Shown: positions 5,939 through 14,842 of the stretch, in pieces
Position numbering within the stretch: position 1 is the first letter of the stretch
Layout of the letters: each line of letters opens with the position of its first letter
NCBI GenBank assembly: GCA_002104535.1
Contig: NBOG01000008.1
Coordinates: 1 to 64,000 of the forward strand
Reading direction: 5' to 3'
Source of the DNA: Cognaticolwellia sediminilitoris
GTDB taxonomy: Bacteria > Pseudomonadota > Gammaproteobacteria > Enterobacterales > Alteromonadaceae
DNA: 64,000 nt
Notes under the pieces: model-generated
Told to the model about the DNA's origin: nothing
Database searches by the model: none
The model's input: the letters and a program-made list of their open reading frames with translations, nothing else
Made by a program: the position numbers and the translations under genes

Positions 5939-7594
5939 TTAACGCAGTGCTTTTCGCAGTACTTTACCGACATTGGTTTTTGGTAATTCATCTAAAAACA
6001 CCACCTCTTTCGGTCGTTTATAATTGGTCAATAATGTTGTGCAATGTTCGATAACCGCTTGCTCGGTTAAGTTAGGTTTTTTCCGCACAATAAATACTTT
6101 GACCTTTTCACCAGTGATCTCACAAGGTGCTGCCACGGCTGCTGCCTCTAAAATACCTTCATGGGCAACCAGTACTTCTTCAATTTCGTTAGGGAAAACA
6201 TTAAAACCGGAGACAATAATCATGTCTTTTTTACGATCAACAATGGTAAAGAAACCGTTTTCATCGACAGTGGCAATATCACCTGTGGCTAACCAACCAT
6301 CTTTTAACACCTCAGCGGTGGCTTCTGGACAATTATGATAGCCTTTCATCACTTGTGGACCTTTAACCCACATTTCTCCAGGCTCTGAAATAGCGGCGTC
6401 GTCGCCATTATCGTCAACCAATCGAATTTCAGTTGACGAAACAGGCAGGCCTATGGTGCCGTTATAACGTTCTTGATTGTATGGGCTCATGGTAACTAAC
6501 GGTGAACATTCCGTTAAGCCGTAGCCTTCTAGTAGACGCGTTTTGGTGACTTTCTCCCAAAGTTCGGCAACCGGACGCTGTACTGACATTCCGCCGCCAA
6601 AGCCCAATTTTAACGCGCTAAAGTCAAGTTTTTCAAAACCTGGTGTATGTAAAAGTGCATTAAATAAAGTATTTACGCCGGTGATAGCCGTGAAGCGATA
6701 TTTGGCTAATTCTTTGACAAAGCCTGCCATGTCTCTCGGGTTGGTGATCAGTAAATTAGTGCCGCCAAAAGGCATAAAACAAAGACAATTCGATGTTAGC
6801 GCGTAGACATGATAAAGCGGTAATGCCGTAACAATTAGCTCGTCACCTACACTAAAGACATTTTTTGTTACTGCGTTCGATTGTTCGATATTCGCAATCA
6901 AATTTCTGTGCGTTAACATCGCCCCTTTTGAAGGCCCTGTTGTGCCACCGGTATATTGTAAAAATGCGAGGTCTTCGCCTACTATATCTACAGGTGAAAG
7001 GCTGTGTTGACTCCCTAACGCCATCGCGTTATTAAATTTAATTGCCTGCGGAAAACTATAACTAGGTATTTGCTTCTTAACGTATTTCAATACTAGGTTA
7101 ATTAATGTGCCCTTAAGTGTTCCTAAGCGGTCGCCAACGCCGGTAGTAATGATATGTTCGATATCGGTATCATTCACAACTTTTTCAAGTACATGGGCAA
7201 AATTATCAAGTATAAGAATGCCTTTCGCACCTGAATCTTTTAGTTGATGTTGCAATTCACGAGGCGTGTACAGCGGGTTTACGTTTACCACGGTAAGTCC
7301 GGCGATTAAGGCGCCAAATAAAGCAATGGGATATTGCAATAAATTAGGGATCATAATGGCAAATTTGTCGCCTTTGACTAACCCTAAATCGTTTTGCAAG
7401 TAAGCAGCAAAATCGACAGCTTGCTGACTTAGTTCCCGATAACTAATGGCAACATCCATATTGATAAATGCGGTGTTATTTTCGTATAACTTAGTGTACT
7501 TAAAAAACAGCTCAGCTAATGAGTTATATTTATCCGGGTTAATTTCAAACTCAACGCCCGGTGGGTAACTTTTTTCTAGCCAAATTTTTTCCAC
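5939..7594 (-). CDS. Long-chain fatty acid-CoA ligase (FadD-like)
   Basis: This 551-residue adenylate-forming enzyme has the P-loop YTGGTTGPSKG (about 213-223), the A5 motif EGYGLTE, the A7 region WLATGDI, the hinge DRKKDMIIVSGFNVFPNE, and the C-terminal catalytic lysine in LPKTNVGKVLRK. Length and order match long-chain acyl-CoA synthetases such as FadD. It makes acyl-CoA from free acid, ATP and CoA, and in this operon would activate the substrate for both dehydrogenases, the role LvaE plays in levulinate catabolism. It is probably peripheral to the inner membrane. Chain-length preference cannot be read. Confidence 0.9.
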   Translation of the reverse strand: MEKIWLEKSYPPGVEFEINPDKYNSLAELFFKYTKLYENNTAFINMDVAISYRELSQQAVDFAAYLQNDLGLVKGDKFAIMIPNLLQYPIALFGALIAGLTVVNVNPLYTPRELQHQLKDSGAKGILILDNFAHVLEKVVNDTDIEHIITTGVGDRLGTLKGTLINLVLKYVKKQIPSYSFPQAIKFNNAMALGSQHSLSPVDIVGEDLAFLQYTGGTTGPSKGAMLTHRNLIANIEQSNAVTKNVFSVGDELIVTALPLYHVYALTSNCLCFMPFGGTNLLITNPRDMAGFVKELAKYRFTAITGVNTLFNALLHTPGFEKLDFSALKLGFGGGMSVQRPVAELWEKVTKTRLLEGYGLTECSPLVTMSPYNQERYNGTIGLPVSSTEIRLVDDNGDDAAISEPGEMWVKGPQVMKGYHNCPEATAEVLKDGWLATGDIATVDENGFFTIVDRKKDMIIVSGFNVFPNEIEEVLVAHEGILEAAAVAAPCEITGEKVKVFIVRKKPNLTEQAVIEHCTTLLTNYKRPKEVVFLDELPKTNVGKVLRKALR

Positions 7595-7693
7595 AATATA
7601 CGCTCCTTAATCATTATTCTTATTGTTAGTTTAGTGCGCCAAATCGATCTTGCTTTAAAATATTTCAAATAATCACACCATTAACCAAGTGAG

Positions 7694-9499
7694 TTAAAAC
7701 CACAGTGTTTTCATGTCAAAACTAGTACTGTCGTTACTCTTAAGTGTATTTTCCCAAAGCGATATTTTCGGTAACTCGCTGCGATAGAAATACTGACAGG
7801 CTTGTAGTTTTCCTTGATAGAAAGCTTCATCGTCTTGATGAGGTTGTCCCGCTAAGGCATTGCTTGCCACAACCGCTTGCTTGAGCCATAGCCAAGCGAT
7901 AACAACGTGACCAAACATCGATAAATAACTGACGGAATTTGCCAAAGCAAGGTCAATGCTTTTAGTCGACATACTGGTTAATACCGTTTGTGTTGTAGTT
8001 TGTAGTGCTTTTACAGCATCGGCTAATTGCTCAGAGAAATCGGTTAAGCCCTGAAGATTTTTCGCTATTGCGATGGTGCTATTAATTTCATTTATTGTCG
8101 CTAAAAAACCTTTCATGTTATTCATCGGCACTTTACGAGTGAGTAAATCCAAGGATTGAATGCCTGTGGTACCTTCATGAATAGCATTGAGTCGATTATC
8201 GCGATAAAACATTTCCACTGGATGTTCATTAATATAACCATGGCCGCCAAGTACTTGAATAGCGTATGAATTAGCTTTGGGGCCATATTCTGCAGGCCAG
8301 CTTTTAATAATTGGCGTTAAAAAGTCTAATAACGTATGCGCATTCTCACGCGCTTCTGGCGTGGTAGCGGTTTTTTCATCATCACTCAGTTGAGTACCGT
8401 AAAGCACCAAAGCCATCGCCCCTTCTGCATAAGCTTTTTGTGCCAGTAACATGCGTCGAACATCTGCATGTTCAATAATATTAACCATAGGCGAAAGTGG
8501 GTCTTTACATGACGGTAGACGACCTTGCGGGCGATTTTTTGCGTAATCGAGCGAATATTGAAAGCCTGCTGTAGCTAGCACAGCGCCACTGGTACCCACT
8601 AAAATTCGCGCTTCATTCATCATATGAAACATGTATTTAAGGCCTTGGTTTTCTTCCCCAACCAAATACCCGATAGCACCATTTTTTTCGCCAAAACTTA
8701 GCGCTGTAGATGAATGAGCTCGACCGCCCATTTTGTGAAATAAGCCTGCCAATGCCACTTCATTTTCAGCGCCAACTGAGCCATCGTCATTTAACAGGTA
8801 TTTCGGTACGACAAATAGTGAAATGCCTTTAACCCCTTTCGGTGCGCCTTGAACTCTCGCCAGTACTAAGTGAACAATATTTTCACTTAAATCATGATCG
8901 CCACCAGATATAAAAATTTTACTGCCACTAATGCGATACGTGCCATCACTGCCTTTAACGGCCTTGGTGGTTAAGTCACCTAGCCCGGACCCACAACCTG
9001 GCTCGGTCATCGCCATTGTGCCCATAAAGCGCCCAGCTAACATTGGCTTTACCCAAGTCTCGATAACCTCTTTACTGGCATGCGCTAGTAGCAAGTTAGC
9101 ATTTGCGGTGGTGAGCATGTTGTAGCCCATAGCGACACCACCAGCAATGGTAAGATAAGTGCTCGCTGCACTGGCAATAATTGGCGGTAGTTGCATGCCG
9201 CCTAACTCATAGTCTGCCATTGCTGCGCTAATGCCCGAAGCGTTAACTGCGGCTATCGCTGACTTAAGCTCTGGTAATGTATGTACTTTTTTACCGTCGA
9301 AGCTAGGTTGCTGAGTATCAAGCTTTTGACGAATAGGCAGAAAATGTTTCTCGGCTATCGCTTTAGCGGTATTAATAACTTCATTAAATGTTTGTCGGTC
9401 ATGGTCTTGATAACGCGATCTACTAAGTAATTTTTCACTATCAAATAACTCATAAAGCATAAACTCCAAGTCACGTTCGTTGATCATTTTTACCGTCAT
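7694..9499 (-). CDS. Acyl-CoA dehydrogenase, large (about 600 residues) DmdC/FadE-like type with C-terminal extension
   Basis: The 601-residue flavoprotein has the FAD/substrate motif MTEPGCGSG, the second FAD motif SGSKIFISGG, and GGHGYINEHPVEMFYRDNRLNAIHEGTTGIQ with the catalytic glutamate in HEGT. A C-terminal extension of about 130 residues fits the Acyl-CoA_dh_C subfamily that includes DmdC. I chose ATG 9499, behind AAAGAGAA; a further in-frame start at 9544 would add 15 unlikely residues. It forms 2-enoyl-CoA for beta-oxidation. Unlike the other dehydrogenase in this operon, its active-site glutamate is the usual one. Confidence 0.88.
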   Translation of the reverse strand: MTVKMINERDLEFMLYELFDSEKLLSRSRYQDHDRQTFNEVINTAKAIAEKHFLPIRQKLDTQQPSFDGKKVHTLPELKSAIAAVNASGISAAMADYELGGMQLPPIIASAASTYLTIAGGVAMGYNMLTTANANLLLAHASKEVIETWVKPMLAGRFMGTMAMTEPGCGSGLGDLTTKAVKGSDGTYRISGSKIFISGGDHDLSENIVHLVLARVQGAPKGVKGISLFVVPKYLLNDDGSVGAENEVALAGLFHKMGGRAHSSTALSFGEKNGAIGYLVGEENQGLKYMFHMMNEARILVGTSGAVLATAGFQYSLDYAKNRPQGRLPSCKDPLSPMVNIIEHADVRRMLLAQKAYAEGAMALVLYGTQLSDDEKTATTPEARENAHTLLDFLTPIIKSWPAEYGPKANSYAIQVLGGHGYINEHPVEMFYRDNRLNAIHEGTTGIQSLDLLTRKVPMNNMKGFLATINEINSTIAIAKNLQGLTDFSEQLADAVKALQTTTQTVLTSMSTKSIDLALANSVSYLSMFGHVVIAWLWLKQAVVASNALAGQPHQDDEAFYQGKLQACQYFYRSELPKISLWENTLKSNDSTSFDMKTLWF

Positions 9500-9584
9500 A
9501 CCATTCTCTTTGTTTTTTAAAGTTATTAGCTTACTTACGAACACATCAGTTTTGTTGGGTAATACTAAACACTAATTTAGCCAA

Positions 9585-10346
9585 TTATGTTGCTGATACA
9601 CCGCCATCAACAGCAATACATTGACCTGTCATATATGTGTTTGCAGGCGATAGCATCATTAGCATGGTCGCTACCACTTCTTTTGGCTCGCCAAGGCGGT
9701 TCATTGGCGCGATTTTGCCAATTTTTTTCTGTTTCTCTTCATCAGCAAAGTTTGTCACCATCGGCGTTAAGGTAAAAAATGGGCAAATTGCATTAATACG
9801 AATATTGGCGCGTCCGTATTCAACGGCGCCAGTTTTAGTTAATCCGATCACTGCATGTTTAGCCATTGCATAAGCGCTGCCTAATGGCGAGCCACATAAG
9901 CCTGCCATGGAACTGACATTTAAAATGCAGCCTTGACCTTGTTTGAGCATTTGCTGAATTTGATAGCGCATGCCAAATTGCACGCCTTTAACATTGATGG
10001 CAAATTGGCTGTCCATGATTGACTCGTCAATATCATGTAATGGCATAAACTCATGGGCAATGCCGGCATTGTTGACCGCAATATCAACACCGCCAAAGGC
10101 TTTAATCGCTGAATCTACTACTGCTTTACATTGCTCACTACTGGCAACATCACATCGCATTGCAATAACTTTTGCCCCTGAAGCAGCAATGCTCTTTGCA
10201 ACCTGTTTAACACCTGTTTCATTGATGTCACATAGCACTAATTTAGCGCCACGCTTTGCTAACTCTTGTGCCAAAAGTTGCCCTAGTCCTTGAGCTGCAC
10301 CGGTGATTACAGCAACTTTACCGGTAAAATCTAACAATGGATCCAT
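9585..10346 (-). CDS. Short-chain dehydrogenase/reductase (SDR)
   Basis: The 253-residue classical SDR shows the cofactor motif TGAAQGLG (about 16-23), NNAG near 91, and the active-site set N-S-Y-K with YAMAK near 158. D41 at the end of beta-2 (LCDIN) favours NAD(H). It lies between the kinase and the large acyl-CoA dehydrogenase. In a 4-hydroxyacyl-CoA pathway it could interconvert keto- and hydroxyacyl-CoA (the LvaD role) or oxidise the 3-hydroxyacyl-CoA; sequence alone does not decide. Confidence 0.85.
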   Translation of the reverse strand: MDPLLDFTGKVAVITGAAQGLGQLLAQELAKRGAKLVLCDINETGVKQVAKSIAASGAKVIAMRCDVASSEQCKAVVDSAIKAFGGVDIAVNNAGIAHEFMPLHDIDESIMDSQFAINVKGVQFGMRYQIQQMLKQGQGCILNVSSMAGLCGSPLGSAYAMAKHAVIGLTKTGAVEYGRANIRINAICPFFTLTPMVTNFADEEKQKKIGKIAPMNRLGEPKEVVATMLMMLSPANTYMTGQCIAVDGGVSAT

Positions 10347-10448
10347 GTTACTTCCCTCTTAAAATAAGAATAATACGTTGTGCGTGATATTTGCTTAGCT
10401 GAGTTTGCTTGCTTTGTTCGCTATGCTTAATTTGCCTACTTTACTCGC

Positions 10449-11489
10449 TTAAGCATTGTGCTCTTTATCAATTATCTCAAGTGCCATCAAAGCTAAAGGC
10501 TCGACAAAACCGCCAATTTGTTTAGCATTGGCATTTGATGCATTGCCTTGTGACGCCCTTTTAGCCACACCTTGGACAATCGCGGCTAAACGGAAAAAAC
10601 TAAAGGTTAGATAAAACGTCCAGTGCTCAATTCTATCGATATTCATGCGTTGACAATATTTTTCGACATATTCTGCTTCAGTCGGAATACCTAAGCTTTC
10701 GCGATCAACGCCGCGTAAACCATCAATACTACCTAAACCTTGCGGCATACGAAGTCCCATGCATTGATAAGCTAAATCAGCAAAAGGATGCCCTAAGGTT
10801 GAAAGCTCCCAATCTAAAATGGCGATGATTTCAGGCGTATCTTTAGCAAATACGATGTTATCAAGTCGGTAATCACCATGAACTAAAGTTAAACGTCCGT
10901 CATCTGCTGGCAGGTTAGCCTCTAACCACTGCCCTAGCGTATCCATGGCAGGAATAACTTGTAACTCTGAAGCTTTATACTGGCCTAACCAACGCTCAAG
11001 TTGGCGGGAAAAATAATTACCTTTTTTACCAAAATCACTTAAACCTACTGCATCAATATCAACACTATGTAAAGCCACTAGCGCTTTATTCATGGCATCG
11101 TACATCGCCGTTCTTTGTTGATTATTATCAATTTCGTTAAGTGATGCATGCCAATAAATGCTGCCGTCGCAATACTCCATTAAATAGAACATTGAACCAA
11201 TAATGCTGGGGTCTTCACATAAATGATAAACTTGAGCAACTGGAACGTCGCTATCTTTAAGTGCATCTAAAACACGATATTCACGGTCAACTGCATGAGC
11301 CGATTTTAATAGCTTGCCCCCTGGTTGTTTACGTAATACATAAGTACCGGACCATGCTGTTAATTTAAAGGTTGGATTTGATTGTCCGCCAGAGAATTTT
11401 TCTAGGCTGATTGGCCCTTTAAAACCAGCAAAGTGTTGTTCGAGATAAACTGTTAGTGCTTCAATATCAATCGCTAAAGAATTCGACAT
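10449..11489 (-). CDS. APH-fold small-molecule kinase associated with acyl-CoA dehydrogenase (LvaA/ACAD11 kinase-domain-like)
   Basis: The 346-residue protein has the phosphotransferase (APH) fold: ATP-site lysine in YVLRKQPGG (about 51-59), an EYCDG hinge, the catalytic loop LVHGDYRLDN (about 203-212) and the metal-binding DWE in AILDWELSTLGHP. The phrase LGHPFADLAYQC is typical of the branch that pairs with acyl-CoA dehydrogenases. In levulinate catabolism LvaA phosphorylates 4-hydroxyvaleryl-CoA, and in ACAD10/ACAD11 a related domain is fused to the dehydrogenase. Here the kinase follows the ACAD11-like gene with a 77-bp gap. Kinase of a hydroxyacyl-CoA is a strong inference; aminoglycoside resistance is unlikely. 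Confidence 0.87.
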   Translation of the reverse strand: MSNSLAIDIEALTVYLEQHFAGFKGPISLEKFSGGQSNPTFKLTAWSGTYVLRKQPGGKLLKSAHAVDREYRVLDALKDSDVPVAQVYHLCEDPSIIGSMFYLMEYCDGSIYWHASLNEIDNNQQRTAMYDAMNKALVALHSVDIDAVGLSDFGKKGNYFSRQLERWLGQYKASELQVIPAMDTLGQWLEANLPADDGRLTLVHGDYRLDNIVFAKDTPEIIAILDWELSTLGHPFADLAYQCMGLRMPQGLGSIDGLRGVDRESLGIPTEAEYVEKYCQRMNIDRIEHWTFYLTFSFFRLAAIVQGVAKRASQGNASNANAKQIGGFVEPLALMALEIIDKEHNA

Positions 11490-11566
11490 ATTTCACTTCT
11501 TTTAAATATCAATAAAATCAGCGACAACGTTAGAGCAGGTGTCGCGCGTTATAACTCGCCTAGTAA

Positions 11567-12781
11567 CTAATCTTGTGTTTTTTGTTTTACTAAATCACGA
11601 CCTAATTGCATCATGTGAACTTGATCTGGACCATCAGCTAATCGCAACACCCTTTGCCCTGCAAATGCGTGCGCTAAAAAGGTGTCTTGGCTAACACCAA
11701 CAGCGCCATGGCACTGAATTGCACGGTCTAAAACATCAAGTGCCATATTCGGGGCAACAATTTTTATCATGGCAATTAAGTCCTTCGCTGCTTTATTGCC
11801 ATCGGTATCCATTTTTTGTGCTGCTTTTAAGGTCATCAATCGTGCTTGTTCAATTTGACAGGCTGATATGGCTATATCTTCACGAATCGATTGCTGTTTG
11901 ATCATCGGGCGGCCAAAGACGATGCGCTCATTAACCCGTTTGCACATTAAATCGAGTGCTCGCTGCGCCACACCAATTGAGCGCATGCAATGATGAATGC
12001 GACCCGGTCCTAATCTGCCTTGTGCTATTTCAAAACCTTTACCTTCGCCAACAATGATATTTTCAACGGGTACCCTCACATTCTCAAAGGTAATTTCAGC
12101 ATGACCTTCAGGCGCATCAACATAACCAAACACCTGCATTGGCCTTACTATAGTTACCCCTGGCGTGTTCATCGGTACTAAAACTTGCGACTGCTGAATA
12201 TAGCGATTACTGTTTTCTGGATCAGTTTTACCCATAACGATCATCACTTCACATTGTTTACGACACGCGCCACTGATATAGAATTTTCGGCCATTAATGA
12301 CATATTCATCACCGTCGCGTTCAATACGAAGTTCAATATTAGTGGCATCACTTGAGGCAACTTCTGGCTCGGTCATAGCGAAAGCTGAGCGGATTTTTCC
12401 TGCTAATAATGGCTCTAACCACTTTTTCTTTTGTGCGTCACTGCCATATTTCGCCAGTACTTCCATATTGCCGGTATCCGGCGCTGAGCAGTTAAATACT
12501 TCTGGTCCCCACATCACCTGCCCCATAATTTCAGCGAGCGGCGCATATTCTAAATTGGTCAGGCCTGGGCTGTATTTACCGTATGCGACTGGCAGGAATA
12601 AATTCCATAAACCCGCTGCTTTTGCTTTCGCTTTTAATTCTTCCATTAATGGCGGTGTTGACCATGGGTCTTTGGCAACAAGATCATGCATTTGTTGTTC
12701 AACCGGAAAAACATGGTCCTCCATGAATTCAGATACTTGCTTAATAAGCTTTTGAACTTTTTCGCTATAGTCAAAATTCAT
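11567..12781 (-). CDS. ACAD11/LvaC-like acyl-CoA dehydrogenase
   Basis: The 404-residue acyl-CoA dehydrogenase contains [15 protein letters not shown] (about 134-148), [13 protein letters not shown] (about 255-267) and [11 protein letters not shown] (about 360), wording characteristic of the ACAD10/ACAD11 branch. The usual catalytic glutamate of the YEGT motif is replaced: the matching segment is LADGPDQVH, with aspartate and proline. In this branch the enzyme converts a 4-phosphoacyl-CoA, made by the partner kinase, to an enoyl-CoA. It lies 26 bp after the flavin oxidoreductase gene and just before the kinase. Family firm; substrate inferred. Confidence 0.9.
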   Translation of the reverse strand: MNFDYSEKVQKLIKQVSEFMEDHVFPVEQQMHDLVAKDPWSTPPLMEELKAKAKAAGLWNLFLPVAYGKYSPGLTNLEYAPLAEIMGQVMWGPEVFNCSAPDTGNMEVLAKYGSDAQKKKWLEPLLAGKIRSAFAMTEPEVASSDATNIELRIERDGDEYVINGRKFYISGACRKQCEVMIVMGKTDPENSNRYIQQSQVLVPMNTPGVTIVRPMQVFGYVDAPEGHAEITFENVRVPVENIIVGEGKGFEIAQGRLGPGRIHHCMRSIGVAQRALDLMCKRVNERIVFGRPMIKQQSIREDIAISACQIEQARLMTLKAAQKMDTDGNKAAKDLIAMIKIVAPNMALDVLDRAIQCHGAVGVSQDTFLAHAFAGQRVLRLADGPDQVHMMQLGRDLVKQKTQD

Positions 12782-12807
12782 CAGATTTTCCTTTTTGAAC
12801 GGGTTAA

Positions 12808-13920
12808 TTAACTTAACGACATTAATGATTTTTTGCTAAACGGTTTAATTTCATCGATAGCATTAACCGCAATTTTATTAACCCAATCAGGGTCAACCAA
12901 TAACGCTCGGCCAACAGCGACTAAGTCAAACTCGTTGTTATTTAAACGGGTAAGCAATTCATCAATACCGGTAGGATTTGACGTACCCGATAAATCTTTG
13001 TTGCCTTCGCCGATAAAGTCACTGTCTAAGCCAACATTACCAACGGTAATAACAGGTTTACCCGATAACTTTTTAGTCCAACCCGCTAATGTTAGATCAG
13101 AGCCTTCAAACTCGCTAACCCAAAAGCGACGAGTACTGGCATGAAACACATCGACGCCGGCAGCCGTGAGTAAACTTAAAAATGTTGCTAACTCTTCTGG
13201 TGTTTGACAAAGTTTGGCGCTGTAATCTTGTTGTTTCCACTGAGAAAACCTGAAAATAATAGTGAAGTCTTCACCAACCGCTGCGCGGATTGCTTTTACT
13301 ATTTCAACGCCAAAACGGGTTCTGTTTTCTAATGAGCCACCGTATTCGTCGGTGCGCTGATTAGTGCCTTCCCAGAAAAACTGGTCAACTAAATAACCAT
13401 GGGCACCATGTACTTCTATGGCATCAAAACCGACATTTTTAGCATCGAGTGCTGCTTGGGCAAACGAGGCTATAACTTCATCAATATCGGCTTTTGACAT
13501 CGCTACACCGTTTTCAGCGCCGGGTTTATATAATCCCGATGGACTGTAAGCGGGGACGTCTTTATCTGGGCCTGTGCCTAATTTTCTTACCGAGCCAACG
13601 TGCCACAATTGTGGCGCAATTTTTCCACCCGCAGCATGTACTTCATCGACAACATGTTTCCAACCTGCCAGCGCTTCTTCTCCATGAATAGCCGGCACAT
13701 TTTCATAACCATTGGCGCCTTTGTGAGAAATAAAGGTCCCTTCAGTGATAATAAGGCCAACATTGCCTTCTGCACGTCGACGATAATAAGCAGCAACGTC
13801 TTTTGTCGGAATATTATTAGGTGAAAAAGCCCGGGTCATCGGTGCCATTACTGTTTTATTTTTTAAGTCCAATGACTTAACTGAAAACGGTTGAAATAAG
13901 GCGGTGGTGTTACTGCTCAT
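12808..13920 (-). CDS. NADH:flavin oxidoreductase, Old Yellow Enzyme family
   Basis: The 370-residue FMN enzyme has the TIM-barrel signatures of the family: MAPMTRAFS (about 25-33), the substrate-binding pair in EVHGAHGYL (about 168-176), [18 protein letters not shown] and an FMN-phosphate loop near [11 protein letters not shown] (about 338-348). Old Yellow Enzymes reduce alpha,beta-unsaturated carbonyls, including oxylipins. It sits between the DHRS4-like reductase and the ACAD11-like dehydrogenase. It may reduce enones or act as a dienoyl-CoA reductase-like auxiliary, but it lacks the extra C-terminal domains of FadH. Family firm. Confidence 0.88.
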   Translation of the reverse strand: MSSNTTALFQPFSVKSLDLKNKTVMAPMTRAFSPNNIPTKDVAAYYRRRAEGNVGLIITEGTFISHKGANGYENVPAIHGEEALAGWKHVVDEVHAAGGKIAPQLWHVGSVRKLGTGPDKDVPAYSPSGLYKPGAENGVAMSKADIDEVIASFAQAALDAKNVGFDAIEVHGAHGYLVDQFFWEGTNQRTDEYGGSLENRTRFGVEIVKAIRAAVGEDFTIIFRFSQWKQQDYSAKLCQTPEELATFLSLLTAAGVDVFHASTRRFWVSEFEGSDLTLAGWTKKLSGKPVITVGNVGLDSDFIGEGNKDLSGTSNPTGIDELLTRLNNNEFDLVAVGRALLVDPDWVNKIAVNAIDEIKPFSKKSLMSLS

Positions 13921-13983
13921 AGTACTTTTCTCGATATCTTGTTTGATTAAATTAATTAACGGTTTTTAAACGAAAATAAGGGT

Positions 13984-14754
13984 TTAGCCAATCAGGTAGC
14001 CACCATCAACATTAATGGCAGTGCCTGTTGTATAACTTGATGCGTCAGAGGCTAAATACAAAACTGTGCCCGCCATTTCATCTGGCTGAGCTACTCGTTT
14101 CATCGGCACGTGAGCCATCGCTTGCGCTAAAATTTTCGGGTTATTCACTAGCGTTGAGGCAAATTTAGTATCTGTGGCACCGGGTAATAATGCGTTAACA
14201 CGAATATTAAACGCGGCACACTCTTTCGCGAATGCTTTGGTCATGGAAATAACCGCGGCTTTAGTTATTGAATATATGCCTTGAAAATCGCCCGGAATAA
14301 CACCGTTAACAGAAGCAACATTAACAATGGCGCCGCCGCCGTTTTCTTTCATTAACTTAGCGCCATAGGTTGACATAAAAAAGTAGCCACGGATGTTCAC
14401 GTCAACGGTCTTTTCAAAGGCGCTTAAATCAGTATCTAAAATATGACCAAAGTACGGGTTAGCTGCAGCATTATTAACTAAAATATCTAGTTTACCGTGT
14501 TGCTCACCAATGGCTGAAAAAGTCGCTTCAATTTGCGCCATATCACCAATATGACAAGCGATGGCTTGTGCACTGCCTCCGGCATTAACGATGTCATCAA
14601 CAACCGCTTGGCAACCTTCAATTTTTCGGCTTGAAACAATAACGTGTGCGCCATGTTGAGCCAGTAGTTTAGCTATTGACTCACCAATACCGCGACTAGC
14701 GCCAGTCACTAATGCGACTTTGCCTGACAAATCAAATAAGTTGTGATTATTCAT
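13984..14754 (-). CDS. SDR carbonyl reductase, DHRS4-like
   Basis: The 256-residue SDR has TGASRGIG (about 17-24), a basic SSRK after beta-2 that favours NADPH, NNAAANPYFG (about 92-101) and the YSITK active site (about 160). The NNAAANPYFG segment resembles the DHRS4 carbonyl reductase group, which reduces ketones and lipid carbonyls. It is the second gene of the operon, 88 bp after the phosphatase-like gene. It could make the hydroxyacyl-CoA that the kinase acts on. Family firm, role inferred. Confidence 0.87.
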   Translation of the reverse strand: MNNHNLFDLSGKVALVTGASRGIGESIAKLLAQHGAHVIVSSRKIEGCQAVVDDIVNAGGSAQAIACHIGDMAQIEATFSAIGEQHGKLDILVNNAAANPYFGHILDTDLSAFEKTVDVNIRGYFFMSTYGAKLMKENGGGAIVNVASVNGVIPGDFQGIYSITKAAVISMTKAFAKECAAFNIRVNALLPGATDTKFASTLVNNPKILAQAMAHVPMKRVAQPDEMAGTVLYLASDASSYTTGTAINVDGGYLIG

Positions 14755-14842
14755 TTTATTTCCTATATAGCTTTTGTATAGCCGTTGGTTAAGTGTTAAC
14801 TAGGCGTTCGGTTAATTACTAACTCACTTAACTTAATATGAG

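Noticed and set aside
6024-6806. Plus-strand open frames opposite the FadD-like gene and similar frames opposite other genes
   Set aside because: They lie wholly within well-supported genes on the other strand, lack protein motifs and have no start signals.
10449-11489. Aminoglycoside resistance gene, suggested by the APH fold
   Set aside because: The motif wording and the position beside an ACAD11-like dehydrogenase point to an acyl-CoA-linked kinase.
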